Source: Oscarella lobularis (lineage: Eukaryota; Porifera; Homoscleromorpha; Homosclerophorida; Oscarellidae). Taken from it: DNA of 64,000 bases. Under the pieces are notes generated by a model. That model saw only the letters and a list, made by a program, of their open reading frames with translations, made no database searches and had not been told where the DNA came from. The translations under genes were made by a program, and so were the position numbers. Below, one piece after another: positions 48,601 to 58,774 of the stretch (the stretch's first letter is position 1; the number at the start of each line of letters is the position of its first letter). The stretch lies in NCBI RefSeq assembly GCF_947507565.1, contig NC_089191.1, forward strand, positions 248,001 to 312,000. The letters run 5' to 3'.

Positions 48601-49607
48601 TATCATCTCTTCTCCTTTCGAAGAGATGGGGGCATGGATATAAGTCTATTTAAACGCTTATGCGAGAGCCATCCCCACGCCGTAGCAAACTTAGAAATTC
48701 AATATCGCATGAACAGGTAGGTAGGCTCTCGCTTCGCGGGAGAAAATTCAAATCATTCCTTTATAGTGACGTCATGTTTTTGGCGAACTCAATCGTTTAT
48801 AATAGTCGTTTAAAATGCGCGTCAGATAGCGTGGAACGCGATCGCATGTTTTTGCCAAACGAAGTCTTTTCTAACCGTCAATGGCTGAAGAACGCCGTCG
48901 ACTCTCAAAATTCAGTGATTTTCTTAGACATCGATCAGGTATAGGTAGTCTTTGCCTAGGAAATAATAGCCTTTATGCCTTAAAACGCGTAGATTATTGA
49001 TGAGGACAAACAGACACGTACTTTAACAAGCGACATAGAAGCATCAATAATCAAATTAATAGTAGAAGAATTCGCAAAAGTCAGAACTATTAGTCATCTT
49101 TTTTTTGCTCTTTGATTCTTTTTTCTGCTAAGGCAAAAGCGGACCTTAGCGAAATAGGAATCATATCTCCGTATCGTCGTCAACTTCAAACTCTTCGCAA
49201 TACGCTGGAGTCTGTGAACGCGAAGGGCGTAGAGATAGACACGGTGGATAAGTTTCAGGGGAGAGATAAGTCGTGCATTATAATATCGTTCGTACGAAGC
49301 AATCCAAGTCGCGGGGTAAGACGACGAAATATTTCGACCTTCCCCTCTGAATTTAGAAAAAAAATTAGATTGGCGACTTGTTGCGCGATTGGCGTCGAAT
49401 TAACGTCGCTATAACTCGCGCTAAACATAAATTGATTTTAGTCGGTTCTCGCGCGACTTTGAAGTCGAAATCGAGTTCCATTTTGGAGCGGATGATCAGC
49501 GTTTTAGAGTCTCGAAAATGGGTACGGAAAATTCAAAATCTATTGACTAGTACATCGATATGAAATGCTAGGTCTACGTTTTACCGAAGAACTGGAACGA
49601 ATTTTAA
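45669..49607 (+). CDS. DNA2: DNA replication ATP-dependent helicase/nuclease DNA2
   Basis: DNA2 joins a PD-(D/E)XK nuclease with an iron-sulfur cluster to an SF1B helicase, acting in Okazaki-fragment flap processing and end resection. It starts [20 protein letters not shown] (PIP-like QRTIERYF). The nuclease has [11 protein letters not shown] (first cluster Cys), [27 protein letters not shown] (Asp) and [10 protein letters not shown] (ExK). [14 protein letters not shown] supplies the other cluster cysteines (about 47206-47250). The helicase has [16 protein letters not shown] (Walker A, about 48018-48065), [13 protein letters not shown] (DEAS), [41 protein letters not shown] and [18 protein letters not shown]. 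The last exon probably gives [11 protein letters not shown], stop at 49605-49607. About 1,000 residues. All nuclease and helicase signature residues are kept. Confidence 0.95.
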
Positions 49608-49639
49608 GGAAAATCGACTTTAGACTGTATACGTTAGTA

Positions 49640-52272
49640 TCAATTTTCCGCCTCTACTAAAGGCTTTGTTAAGGTGTTTGCACTTGGCAGCGTTTCTTTG
49701 CCTTTTTTCTTGCGTAGAATCGCTTTTTGTCCGCCGACAAGAAGAGCGATAAAAACCGCGATGGCGACGACAATGATGGATACTATGGTAACGGTAAATA
49801 TGAGCACGGTTTTGTTCAAATTTTGATCGTGCTCTTCGTGATGTCCCGGACAATGAGCCGTTTTGACGTAATCGCTTTCCGTGTACGACGAATCGGCGAC
49901 GGGAAGTTTCCACACGAAAAAATTCCACTCGTTCCAATCCAAAACCCCCTTCAAAAATTCCTCGCGTCGACTCGCCACAACGTATAAATTTCCCTTCGAA
50001 TCGAAAGCGAATTTTTCGGGCCATCGCATTGCGCTGTTGTTGCGTAGCAACAGCGTCGGCATCGGTTCCTCGTCGAGACCGTTTTTAGCACGCCTAGGCG
50101 TAGTGTAAATCGAATTCAACGTCTGCGCGCCGAAATAGAGTCGTCCCGACGATCCGGACGTTATTCCAGCAGAAGGAAAGGTTTTCGAGCTAATGACAAC
50201 CTGCTCGGCTTCAATATTGCCATTTTCTAGACTAAAGTCGCCTAAGGAAATCGTTCTGATTGAATAGATTGAAGAATTGGCCGACGTCCAGTAGAGAATA
50301 GTCGTATCCGGAGAAAGAGCCAAGGCGACCATAGGACCAAGTCCCGTCTTACTAAAATATTATCATAGGTTAGTGCTATTGGGAAAATTTTATTTATTTA
50401 CGTGTAATATTCGCGCGTTTTATTGTGGCGAAAATCGTAGGCGATGATGCTGCCCACCGTCCCGTTGGCGTTTCGTCCGCTATTAGCGATATAAGCGAAT
50501 CGGCTGTGACGATCAATGACCAGGTCAGTCAGATAGCTCTCCTTATGCAAATCAGTAAAAACGTGGACGTGTTCCGATGCGCTGTTCGAACCGACGGTCA
50601 TATTTATCGCGACGAGCTTGGGTTGGCACGGTTGCCATCGCGACCGCGTTTCTCCATCTTCCGGGTCCCAATATCCAACGCCGCCCGAATCGAGAACCCA
50701 AGTCAAGTTGCAATACTCGGAAATCTCTATACTTTCGACCGACTGAAAAGCGCTGCAATTTCCCAATTCTTGCATGTCCCACGACGGAAAAGGCACCAGG
50801 TTATTATTATTATCAATTTGATTTAATGTTGACGGGACTCCCGGCTTTAGGCGTGGCACAACGATGAAAGTATTTTCACCGTGAAAATCAATATCCACGG
50901 GCATGCTATTGGTCGGTATGTAGGTCCCTTCAGCTATGCGAATTTCGCGCGCATGCCTGCTGGGCCAATGATAGTCTACGAATTTCCATTTATGACTTAT
51001 TGAAGCCGGTTTTGTCAGTGCCATGGCTTCGCTATTGGGGCAGACACTGACGTCATCGTCGGCATTCAAATACGAAGTTTCGTTCGTGTAAATTCTCATT
51101 ACGCGAAAATTGATGTCGTCGAGGTTCATAGTCTTTGTTATGTAGCGATCCAGTCTATTCGTCACAAACCATAGATATCCTTTACCGTCAAAAGCGAACG
51201 TGTCAACCCATTCCATTGTCGTGTCGTTCCGAGTCAAAAGATGCTGACTCTCGATAGCAAAGTTAAGTCCGTTTTCCTCCTTATTCCACGTGTATATGGA
51301 ATTATTTGCTAGAGCGCCAAAATAGAGTCGTCCGCTTCGACTAAAGACGAGTCCGTCCGACTGCGATACCTTCGTCCCGGATAACTCCAGGACTTCCTCA
51401 TTAAATTCAAACGAATCTTTCAACGTTCGAAGTAAGTCCGTTGCTACTTTATAAACGTGATAGCCGCTAAGGGCGCAATAGAAAAGCTCTTTACCGTCGG
51501 GAGTCAAAGCGATGCCGTCAGAGGGCGTTGCTAAGCGATAGGTCACGTTATTAATCGTCATGGTTTCCGCGTTGATTTCATGTCGCGTGCTTGGTCCCAC
51601 AAAACGAACGGCGCTGTTGCGATCGTAACCATAGGCAACGATTCCCCCACTCGCGTTAACCCCCGCCGCGTCGCTCACGTAAACGAAACGATTTCGACGA
51701 TCGACGACGATGTCGTTGAGAAAATTAGCGACGTGCGACGCAACGGCGTCGGGAAAAACGTGCACGCGAACAACTTCGTTACGATTTAAATCGTAGATAA
51801 CAAGTTTGGGTGGGCACGTGTTTACGGGAACCGATTCGAAAATATTGACACGTCCGACGTCGATTATGTACATGAGAGCGCACGTCGAATCGATTTCCAT
51901 GCTCTGGACGTACTGGAGTGCATTGCAGTTTGTCAATTCTTGCATTTCCCAATTGGGGAAGGGTTGCAATAGCGCGCGACGTCCGTCGGAACTTTGCACG
52001 ATTCTATTCAGTGTTGACGGAACGCCGTGACGCCAGCGTGGTACCGTTACGTAGACGTCGTCTTTAAAGATTTTTATTCCGGCTATTGCGTTATTTTCGG
52101 GTACATAGAGACCCTTTGCGCGATATTCCGCTTCGGTTTTACCGCCGTCGTTTGGCCAATCGAATTCGGGGGTGGACCAACGCCATACTTCTTCCGGGAG
52201 GGACGATTTTGCGCAGGAATTGATTCTGAATCGAGTAGCGAGAAGTAGAACGGTCAATTCGAGAAGAAACAT
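49640..52272 (-). CDS. Membrane-anchored tandem yellow/major royal jelly protein (MRJP) domains
   Basis: About 850 residues. The ATG at 52270-52272 begins the signal peptide MFLLELTVLLLATRF; the frame extends upstream only through a GTG. Domain 1 (about 25-420) has RWRHGVPSTLNRIVQ, LQPFPNWEMQELTNCNALQY, CPPKLVIYDLNRNEVVRVH, NDIVVDRRNRFVYVSDAAG, PSDGIALTPDGKELFYCALS and QSDGLVFSRSGRLYFGALAN. Domain 2 (about 430-790) repeats these: RLKPGVPSTLNQI, VPFPSWDMQELGNCSAFQSV, QPKLVAINM, TDLVIDRHSRFAYIANSG, MVALALSPDTTILYW and GRLYFGAQTLNSIY. A single TM helix, VLIFTVTIVSIIVVAIAVFI, and a short Lys-rich tail follow. One intron (about 50350-50400). Yellow proteins are six-bladed propellers best known from insects (pigmentation, royal jelly). 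Two domains plus a TM anchor are unusual. Confidence 0.9.
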
Positions 52273-52395
52273 TCGCGGCTCCACCCCTGCACCGGACGCG
52301 CGGCTTACTTTGTGACGTCATGCACGTGAGCATAAAGAAATTTCTGCGCTTGCGCAGGTGACATAATCCGTTCTCGAGAAGAAGAGGCCCCAAGA
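52273..52395. promoter_or_regulatory. Shared promoter, yellow-like / IKK
   Basis: This 123-base gap between divergent ATGs contains GTGACGTCA (about 52312-52320) and GCACGTGA (about 52322), adjacent CRE-like and E-box-like elements. Function inferred. Confidence 0.55.
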
Positions 52396-55300
52396 ATGGC
52401 CTTTTCCAATCGCGAACCGTCTCGTCGTTCCGTGTCGCTGCTTCATAACGCGCTTGGCATCCAAAATGAAGCTTTTGCGACGCGCGATAGCGCTAATCGA
52501 TGGCGAGAAGTAAAGAAACTGGGCGCAGGTGGCTTCGGCTTCGTCGTACTGTGGAAAAACGAGGTAAAAGAACATTCTAATTTATTCGCAATCGATTCAA
52601 CGATCCGAAATCGCGTTATATTGAAATATTCGATCACGTGCGCATTTCAGACGAATGGGGATACGATTGCGCTAAAGACGTGCAAAGAGACACTGAGCAG
52701 CATAAACAAACACCGATGGAAACAAGAAGTGGAGATCATGTACAGACTCAATCATCCGAACGTTGTCAAGGCGATAGCCGTTCCATCATGTCTCCAAGCA
52801 AAAGAGGCGGCCACTCTTGGCATGGAATGGTGCGAAGAGGGAAATCTCAGACAAGTAGAAAAAATTAATTAATTAATTAATTAAATCAATTAAATTAATT
52901 AGTGGTTTCATCGTCCGGGGAATCAGTGCGGGCTTTCCGAAGGCGAAGTCCTTGGGCTTATGAAAGACATAGGTTTATAACATGATTAATTATTTATTGA
53001 TTAATTAATTTTAAAGGGTCTGCCATTGAGTACTTGCATGCCATGGAACCACCCATCATTCACCGGGACATTAAGCCGGAAAACGTCGTTCTAAAGAAGG
53101 CTCCAAAGAGGGTTAGATACGAAGAAGAAAAAGGGGGATTGACTCCACTCGTTATCATTATAGATCATATATAAGTTAATCGATCTTGGCTACGCCAAAG
53201 AAGCGGAGCGACTTACAGTTGAACACACGTTTGTTGGAACGTTTGTTTATCTCGTAAGGAAGAAACTGTAAACCTTGTCGCTTTAGTAACGCGCGCTACT
53301 ATAGGCTCCTGAACTATTTCTTCAGACTGCGTCTTCCGGAAAAGCGGTACAGAGCATTTGCATATATACATGTATATCTTAAAATTATTGGGATTGTTTT
53401 TTTTTCAGCTTGACTACTGGAATTTCGGGACTTTGGTGTTTGAAGCGACGACAGGTCAGAGACCGTTTCCCCAATTCAAAACCGAGTCTCCAGTCGACTG
53501 GTTATTTATTGATTATTGTTTATTTTTTGAGTCTCTTTATTGACTTCTATTCTAAAAGGCATAAACGTTTGACAAATAAGAAGAGTGACCACATATGTTG
53601 CGTTTACGAAAACGGTGATTTGACGTCATTTTTATGTAAAATTTTTATATAGAATTGTGCTTTAGGAGTTGTCCAATTTTGCTCCACAATAACCCTCCCT
53701 CACAATCTAACAAAGTAGCATACATAGATAGAATCTGTACATGTTTCTGTATTGCGCGAATTTCTCTAGTCCAATTATTGACAATATGACTGATTGGCTG
53801 AGACTCATGCTTCAGTTAGACGATCACAAACGCGGGGGGCCCGCTACTCCTTTTAGCACGAGACCCAAGGCATTTGCTTTACTTGACAGCATGCGAGCGA
53901 TGAAGGTCAATAGAAAAAATATATAATTAATAATAATAATAATTTGAATCCCTCTTCCCTTCCCCAGATTGTTACATTTCATTACGTGAATACGGGAGAG
54001 TCGATCTCCTTCAAAACGTTTTTGAGAGACACGTGAGACGACGAGAGAATATTAATTAAAAAGGATTATATAATCGAGCGCTCTAGTTTACGCATCTATC
54101 AAGAGGAATTGGAAAAACGGTGGAACATACCCAAAGAAAGGCAACTCGTATTGGATCAAAATGGACGAAGCATCGACGACGAATCGCCGCTAATTTCGAC
54201 AGATAACGTAAATCAATAAATATTATTATTAATATAATACATTATTGATTTTATAAAGGATGGTCGGTCTTTTGAGTATTACGTAATTGACTGCGACAGT
54301 TCCTTTGACCCAGTCGACGTATCAATAACCGGATCCCCACAGGAAGTCCAAGCCGTTGGTAAACAAATAATTATAAGCAAAATTAGATCTAGTCCCTGGT
54401 ATCTTTAGTTGATGAACAGGATGTTTTGATAAAGCTAGAGGTATCCATAGAAACGATAGGAGGGGGGGAAATCTTAGTTTTCTATTCAGGATCGTAGTCG
54501 TCTTTGGCGTCATTCGCTTCACTATTGCCAGTGTCTGTTGAAATCGTACGTCAATCAATACGAAGGCATCAACGCGATGAAGTAGGAGAGAAACGCCCCC
54601 TTTTCCCCTCGTCACCTGACTTCTAATAATAATAATAAATAATTCCAGATTATTACGCATGAACGAGTACAGATCCCTTCGCGGTCAATTGAACGAGTTG
54701 AGATCCAAAGCGTATCGGCTCGAAGGAAAACTCGAATTTTTTAGACGCGCGTAAGATCGAACGTAGAGAGAAAATGTGACGTGTTATAGATCGTTGTTTT
54801 TCTCTCTCCCCAGACACGGCTACGATTTGGATAAATTGCGAGGCAATCGCTACGTTCACGAATTCGGTTGATAAATAATAATAAAATAATAATATTGAGT
54901 AGTCAGTCATGCATTACGTAGAGCGAGATTCTTTGCTTCCCGAATGGGAACGCTTTCTCGAAGAAAGCCACAAAATGAGTCCAGTGAGACGAGAGAAAGT
55001 CCTCAAGTATCATTTTTATTTTTTTCTTTCATCCAGTGTCGAGATCTTCCGTCTCTCGACGCGGAAGTGATCAAAGTCGACGCTGTCAAATTGCTTCTCG
55101 ATTCAAGCCCCTTCAGCAAGTCGCCTTGCGACGAATCGCTACAGAAACTGTAATCCCTCGTCACGCAACATCATCTTTATTGATTATTATCTAGGATTCG
55201 AGAGGCTCAACTGATGGTCCGAGAATTCATCTTGAGTTCGTCGACGCGTCGCTACGAAAACACGAAATATTTCCTTTTTTTCCCCCTAGAGGAAGGTGCC

Positions 55301-56051
55301 AAGCCGTTGGATACGAATCAGCGTATGGCGACGTGCGTTGAGGCGTGCATTGGCGAGCGCAACGTCGTCGCTCGCGCTCTCGTGGAGTACGCTCGACGCG
55401 TTGCAGATTGGGTGCCGCTTATTCGCAACGTCGTGCCTCGGATCGAAAACGCGCTCGAAACGACGAATCGTATCGATTTGCGATTGACGAATTTTCAGGA
55501 ATCTAAACAGAAGGGTATATGGGAGTCGTTGATTGCTAAGGTAAGAGCCCGTGGGGTGGGGAGGGGGGGAAAAGGCGCTGGCTCATGGGACGGACGCGCG
55601 CGCGTGCAGAGATTGCTTCGAAGCGATTCGAGTCAGAGTCAGAGCAGCGATATGACTGCTAGTTTGAGTAGTAGCAGCGTGGGGTCGGTTGCGTTTGCCG
55701 CGGCGCTGCTAAATCGACAAAATAGGTTCGACGACACTCGCGATGTCTTTAGATCGCGAGCTTTTTTCCTCCTTCCTTAGTTCTGCCACGCCGCACGAAG
55801 ACTCGTTAGCTGTTATAGAGGAGACGGATAACATGTTTAAGCAGTAAGACTCGATCTCCTAGCTGCTATAGTACTTTAGCAGCGGGGGTTTTTTTTACAA
55901 GATTTGACACGGTTGTCGACGATTTCAAAAGTCTTCACGATAAATCAATTTCCCAGACAAAAGTAGGTGCCTCGATCTTCGAAGCGACGAGTCTATCGTT
56001 TCCTTTTTTCTCTGTCTGTAGAGCTGGACGCTATCCTTAGAGGAACAGTAA
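52396..56051 (+). CDS. I-kappa-B kinase catalytic subunit (IKK alpha/beta type)
   Basis: NF-kB pathway kinase. It starts MAFSNREPSRRSVSLLHNAL. The kinase domain (about 35-330) has KKLGAGGFGFVVLWKNE, TIALKTCKETLSSINKHRW, MYRLNHPNVVKAIAVPS, GMEWCEEGNLRQ, PPIIHRDIKPENVVLKKAPK, LIDLGYAKEAERLTVEHTFV and GT-VYLAPE, then LDYWNFGTLVFEATTGQRPF. The activation loop has TVEHT where IKK-beta has SLCTS, so both phospho-sites are Thr. The ubiquitin-like domain follows (IVTFHYVNTGESISFKTFL, PKERQLVLDQNGRSIDDESP), then a long alpha-helical scaffold region. The C-terminal exons give DDFKSLHDKSISQTKSWTLS then LEEQ stop at 56049-56051, a possible weak NEMO-binding element. At least fourteen introns. The call is IKK alpha/beta rather than TBK1, from LIDLGYAKE and the ULD context. 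Confidence 0.9.
52862..52902. repeat. TTAA-rich low-complexity intron
   Basis: An intron almost wholly made of TTAATTAATTAA-type sequence. The same composition recurs in many introns of this window. Confidence 0.75.
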
Positions 56052-56286
56052 GGGGGTGTAGGATTCAACGTATTTTTACTGCCAGTCGTATGGATGATTT
56101 AGCTTCCCCCAGGTTATGACTAGAGCGCGGCTGTTCTTTTGTGTTCGGTCTGGACTCGCGGGCCCCGCGGCGCGCGGCACAGAAACACAGCTGGGGTACG
56201 CTGTGGGAAAGACCTGTTGGCTCCGTAATTCGCGCCCCATTCCATCCCTCGTACGCGATCGCGGCGCATTCATTCGATCAGCACCT

Positions 56287-56616
56287 ATGTCGAACGATCC
56301 CAAACCTACGACAGCCGAAAAAGAAGCGCGGAAGCGCGTTCGTCGCGAAGAGGCGACGCGACGCGAACGCGAACGAATGCACGTGCTCAACGAAGCGTTC
56401 GAGCATCTCCAACGCGCTCTGCCCTTCGTTCCGGAGGACGCGCGAATGCCCAAGATGACGATCATCGAAGCGGCGATCGGCTACATACACGATCTCATGG
56501 ACATGCTCGAAGAAGCGGATCGCGTTGAGCAGAGAGAAGGGGCTGTCGGAAACGGGGGCGGCGCTATGCTTCGCTGCCCCTGTCCCTGCCACGAATATTG
56601 CTCTAATTTCATGTGA
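56287..56616 (+). CDS. Group A-type basic helix-loop-helix transcription factor with Cys-rich tail
   Basis: Small intronless factor of 109 residues (ATG 56287); the frame is open upstream to another ATG at 56116, which would add 57 residues of low-complexity sequence. The bHLH spans about residues 20-75: basic region ATRRERERMHVLNEAFEHLQ, loop LPFVPEDARMPKMT, helix 2 IIEAAIGYIHDLMDML. ERERMHVLNEAF with the K-M-T-I/L loop end is typical of group A factors (atonal/twist/achaete-scute superfamily), DNA target CANNTG, usually dimerising with E proteins. The tail GGGAMLRCPCPCHEYCSNFM has a CxCxCxxxC cluster. The family within group A cannot be decided by eye. Confidence 0.88.
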   Translation: MSNDPKPTTAEKEARKRVRREEATRRERERMHVLNEAFEHLQRALPFVPEDARMPKMTIIEAAIGYIHDLMDMLEEADRVEQREGAVGNGGGAMLRCPCPCHEYCSNFM

Positions 56617-56873
56617 ATGATGTAGGGAGTTTTTTTTTCGTTTTCCCTCCCACTCGGAAGACAGGTGTGTTTTTTTTGTGCGTTGAGGTGTGGAAAATTG
56701 TCTTTCGCGCCTTTTCTGGACGAAAAATCGAGGACGCGACGAATCGAAGACTCTCACAAAGTTAAAACTAGAGACTCCAAAAAAAAAACAAAGAAACGAC
56801 ACGCCCACTAGACACAAGACAGACACGAGAAAAAAAACGAGAAAAAAATGTCGAAATCATCGACGAAATATCA

Positions 56874-57455
56874 TCACTGTCCGCCCCCTGCACTCGGATC
56901 GCATTGCAAGAGTTTGACGATGGAAGGATCGCTCTTGGCACCCTCTATGAATTCAGCCGTCGACAATTTCCCATCGGCGTTCTTATCCATCTGCCTAAAT
57001 ATCTTATCGACCCGTTTCTCCGGCGTGCTCTCGTCTTCGGGCATCTTCATGACGGTGCCGACCATTTTGTAGATAGCGCGCACTATCTCGAGCATCTCCG
57101 AACGCGATATGAAGCCGTTACCGTCCAAATCGTACATGCTGAACGCCCATTTGAGTTTCGATTCGAGCGTGCCGCGCGACGTGACCGATAGAGCGCATAT
57201 GAACTCGCGAAAGTCGATCGTGCCGTCGCCGTTGGCGTCGAACGTGCGAAAGACGTGTTCGGCGAATCGCGATGCGTCGCCGTACGGGAAAAAGTTACCG
57301 TAGATTCGCTTGAATTCGTCGACGGTGAGCACGCCCGACGGGCAGTCCTTTAGGAAGCCCTTGTACCACTCTTGGAGCTCGTGTTCGTTGAATTCCGTGT
57401 GTTCGCGCAGATCCGCGAGCACTTCGGGTCGAAGTTTGCTGTTTTGCTTTCCCAT
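56874..57455 (-). CDS. Neuronal calcium sensor, neurocalcin/hippocalcin (VILIP) type
   Basis: Myristoylated EF-hand calcium switch of 193 residues, the family length, intronless. It starts [20 protein letters not shown] with Gly2 for myristoylation, as in neurocalcin-delta and hippocalcin. EF1 is degenerate (KDCPSG, no calcium, as in the family). EF2 is [15 protein letters not shown]3 [13 protein letters not shown] and EF4 [13 protein letters not shown], with all loop ligands present. Other diagnostic stretches are [18 protein letters not shown] and [20 protein letters not shown]. It ends [18 protein letters not shown]. Very strong conservation. In animals without neurons it may regulate guanylate cyclases, GRKs or clathrin traffic, which is inference. 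Confidence 0.96.
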   Translation of the reverse strand: MGKQNSKLRPEVLADLREHTEFNEHELQEWYKGFLKDCPSGVLTVDEFKRIYGNFFPYGDASRFAEHVFRTFDANGDGTIDFREFICALSVTSRGTLESKLKWAFSMYDLDGNGFISRSEMLEIVRAIYKMVGTVMKMPEDESTPEKRVDKIFRQMDKNADGKLSTAEFIEGAKSDPSIVKLLQCDPSAGGGQ

Positions 57456-57801
57456 TCGATTTCTCGGCGCGTTTCGATGTCTTCTGGTGCACGTTGGTGG
57501 CGATCTGGTTATGAATTGTCAAGTGAACGGTGGCACTTCCCTTGACCTCCGCTACCTGGCAGCGGAATTATGGATTTTTCGTCAGTGTTTCGTGCGCACG
57601 CGCACTCGGCTCCGAGTTGCAGTCGTATTCGCACCACCCCTCCAGATTGTCACGCATCTATTTACGGAAGCTCAAGTAATACCTACATTAGACGTAAAAC
57701 CGTTCGCGACTCTACTGCTATTTTTTGCTCCTCTCTCTAGACGAAGAGCGGATGCACGGCAATTAGTGACGTAATCGGTCCTAACGCGCGTCGATTCGAA
57801 G

Positions 57802-58763
57802 ATGCTTTTGAGTTTCGTGGCCAATTGGAGCGTCGTTCTTCTATGCGTCGGGCTCAAACTGCCTCAAATCCTCTCCGTCGTGCGCGGAGGAAGCGCAAAA
57901 GGCCTGAGCACGTACACGGGCATCGCAATGATATACTGGTACGATGAACAATGAAAAAACTCGCTTATCCTCTTCTTTTTTTACGCGAAAGCTACTCGAT
58001 TGGAACTGTCTACGGATACGTCAATGACTTTCCCATCAAAAATTACATCGAAGCGACTCTTTTACTCATTCAAGGCACGAGACATTTCCCATAAGAAACT
58101 CTATCTAAAATCACTATAGAGATTATTTTATTCTGGCTAACCTGTTCCATACAAGGACAAAGAAGCCTAAGCACCCTCATCCCAGCGGCAGGACTGTAAT
58201 TAAAAATCAAAAATATTACTTATTAATTAACTACTAATAGATATGGAGTATTGATGAGTGCTCTTTTATCGAACATATTTCCCGCCTTTGTTCTCGACGC
58301 TCTAGTGGTAAATTCTCCTCACGTAAACAAACCGATACCTCATCTTTCATAGTTTGCAGTCACTCCTATATCAGCAGTTGGAAAGATGACTCAATCATTT
58401 AAAATATTCAAAGCAAGATAGAGAGAGAACCCTTAGATAAAAAATCAATATAGAGAGGGATTTTATAGGAGGGTGAGTCTGGAAATCTCAGTGCAACAAC
58501 GTGGGGTTTACTGGCATATGGATGCTTAGGTGAACTATTAAAATTAATCAATCTATGACACTATATTCTGTCCTAGTTCGATTCTGCACATCTCTCTTTG
58601 AAGTGAAGTCAATGATCTGTAAGAAAAATTATTTAATCCGGTTGATGACTTACTGTGTCTAGTGGCTTTCAATTATGGACTTTCGCTGCTACAAAATGGA
58701 CTCGTACTCGCACAAATTCAATACTACAAAAAATGGCCACGACAAAAAAAGAGAACGTTTTGA
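57802..58763 (+). CDS. SLC66A3: PQ-loop transporter-like protein SLC66A3 (PQLC3)
   Basis: Seven-helix PQ-loop membrane protein. It starts MLLSFVANWSVVLLCVGLKL, leading into PQ-loop 1, LPQILSVVRGGSAKGLST. Further exons read YSIGTVYGYVNDFPIKNYIE, LLIQDYFILANLF, YGVLMSALLSNIFPAFV, FAVTPISAVGKMTQSFKIFK, GGESGNLSATTWGLLAYGCL, RFCTSLFEV and FNYGLSLLQNGLVLAQIQYY. It ends KKWPRQKKRTF. About 200 residues, nine or so tiny exons. The order matches SLC66A3 rather than MPDU1 or cystinosin. The substrate is unknown in the family. Confidence 0.85.
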
Positions 58764-58774
58764 ATGAATAGTCT

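Noticed and set aside
49561-49563. Stop at 49563 as the end of DNA2
   Set aside because: Splicing at AAATGG|GTACGG to TAG|GTCTACGTT gives a family-like ending WVYVLP; 49607 is preferred, though without cDNA the earlier stop remains possible.
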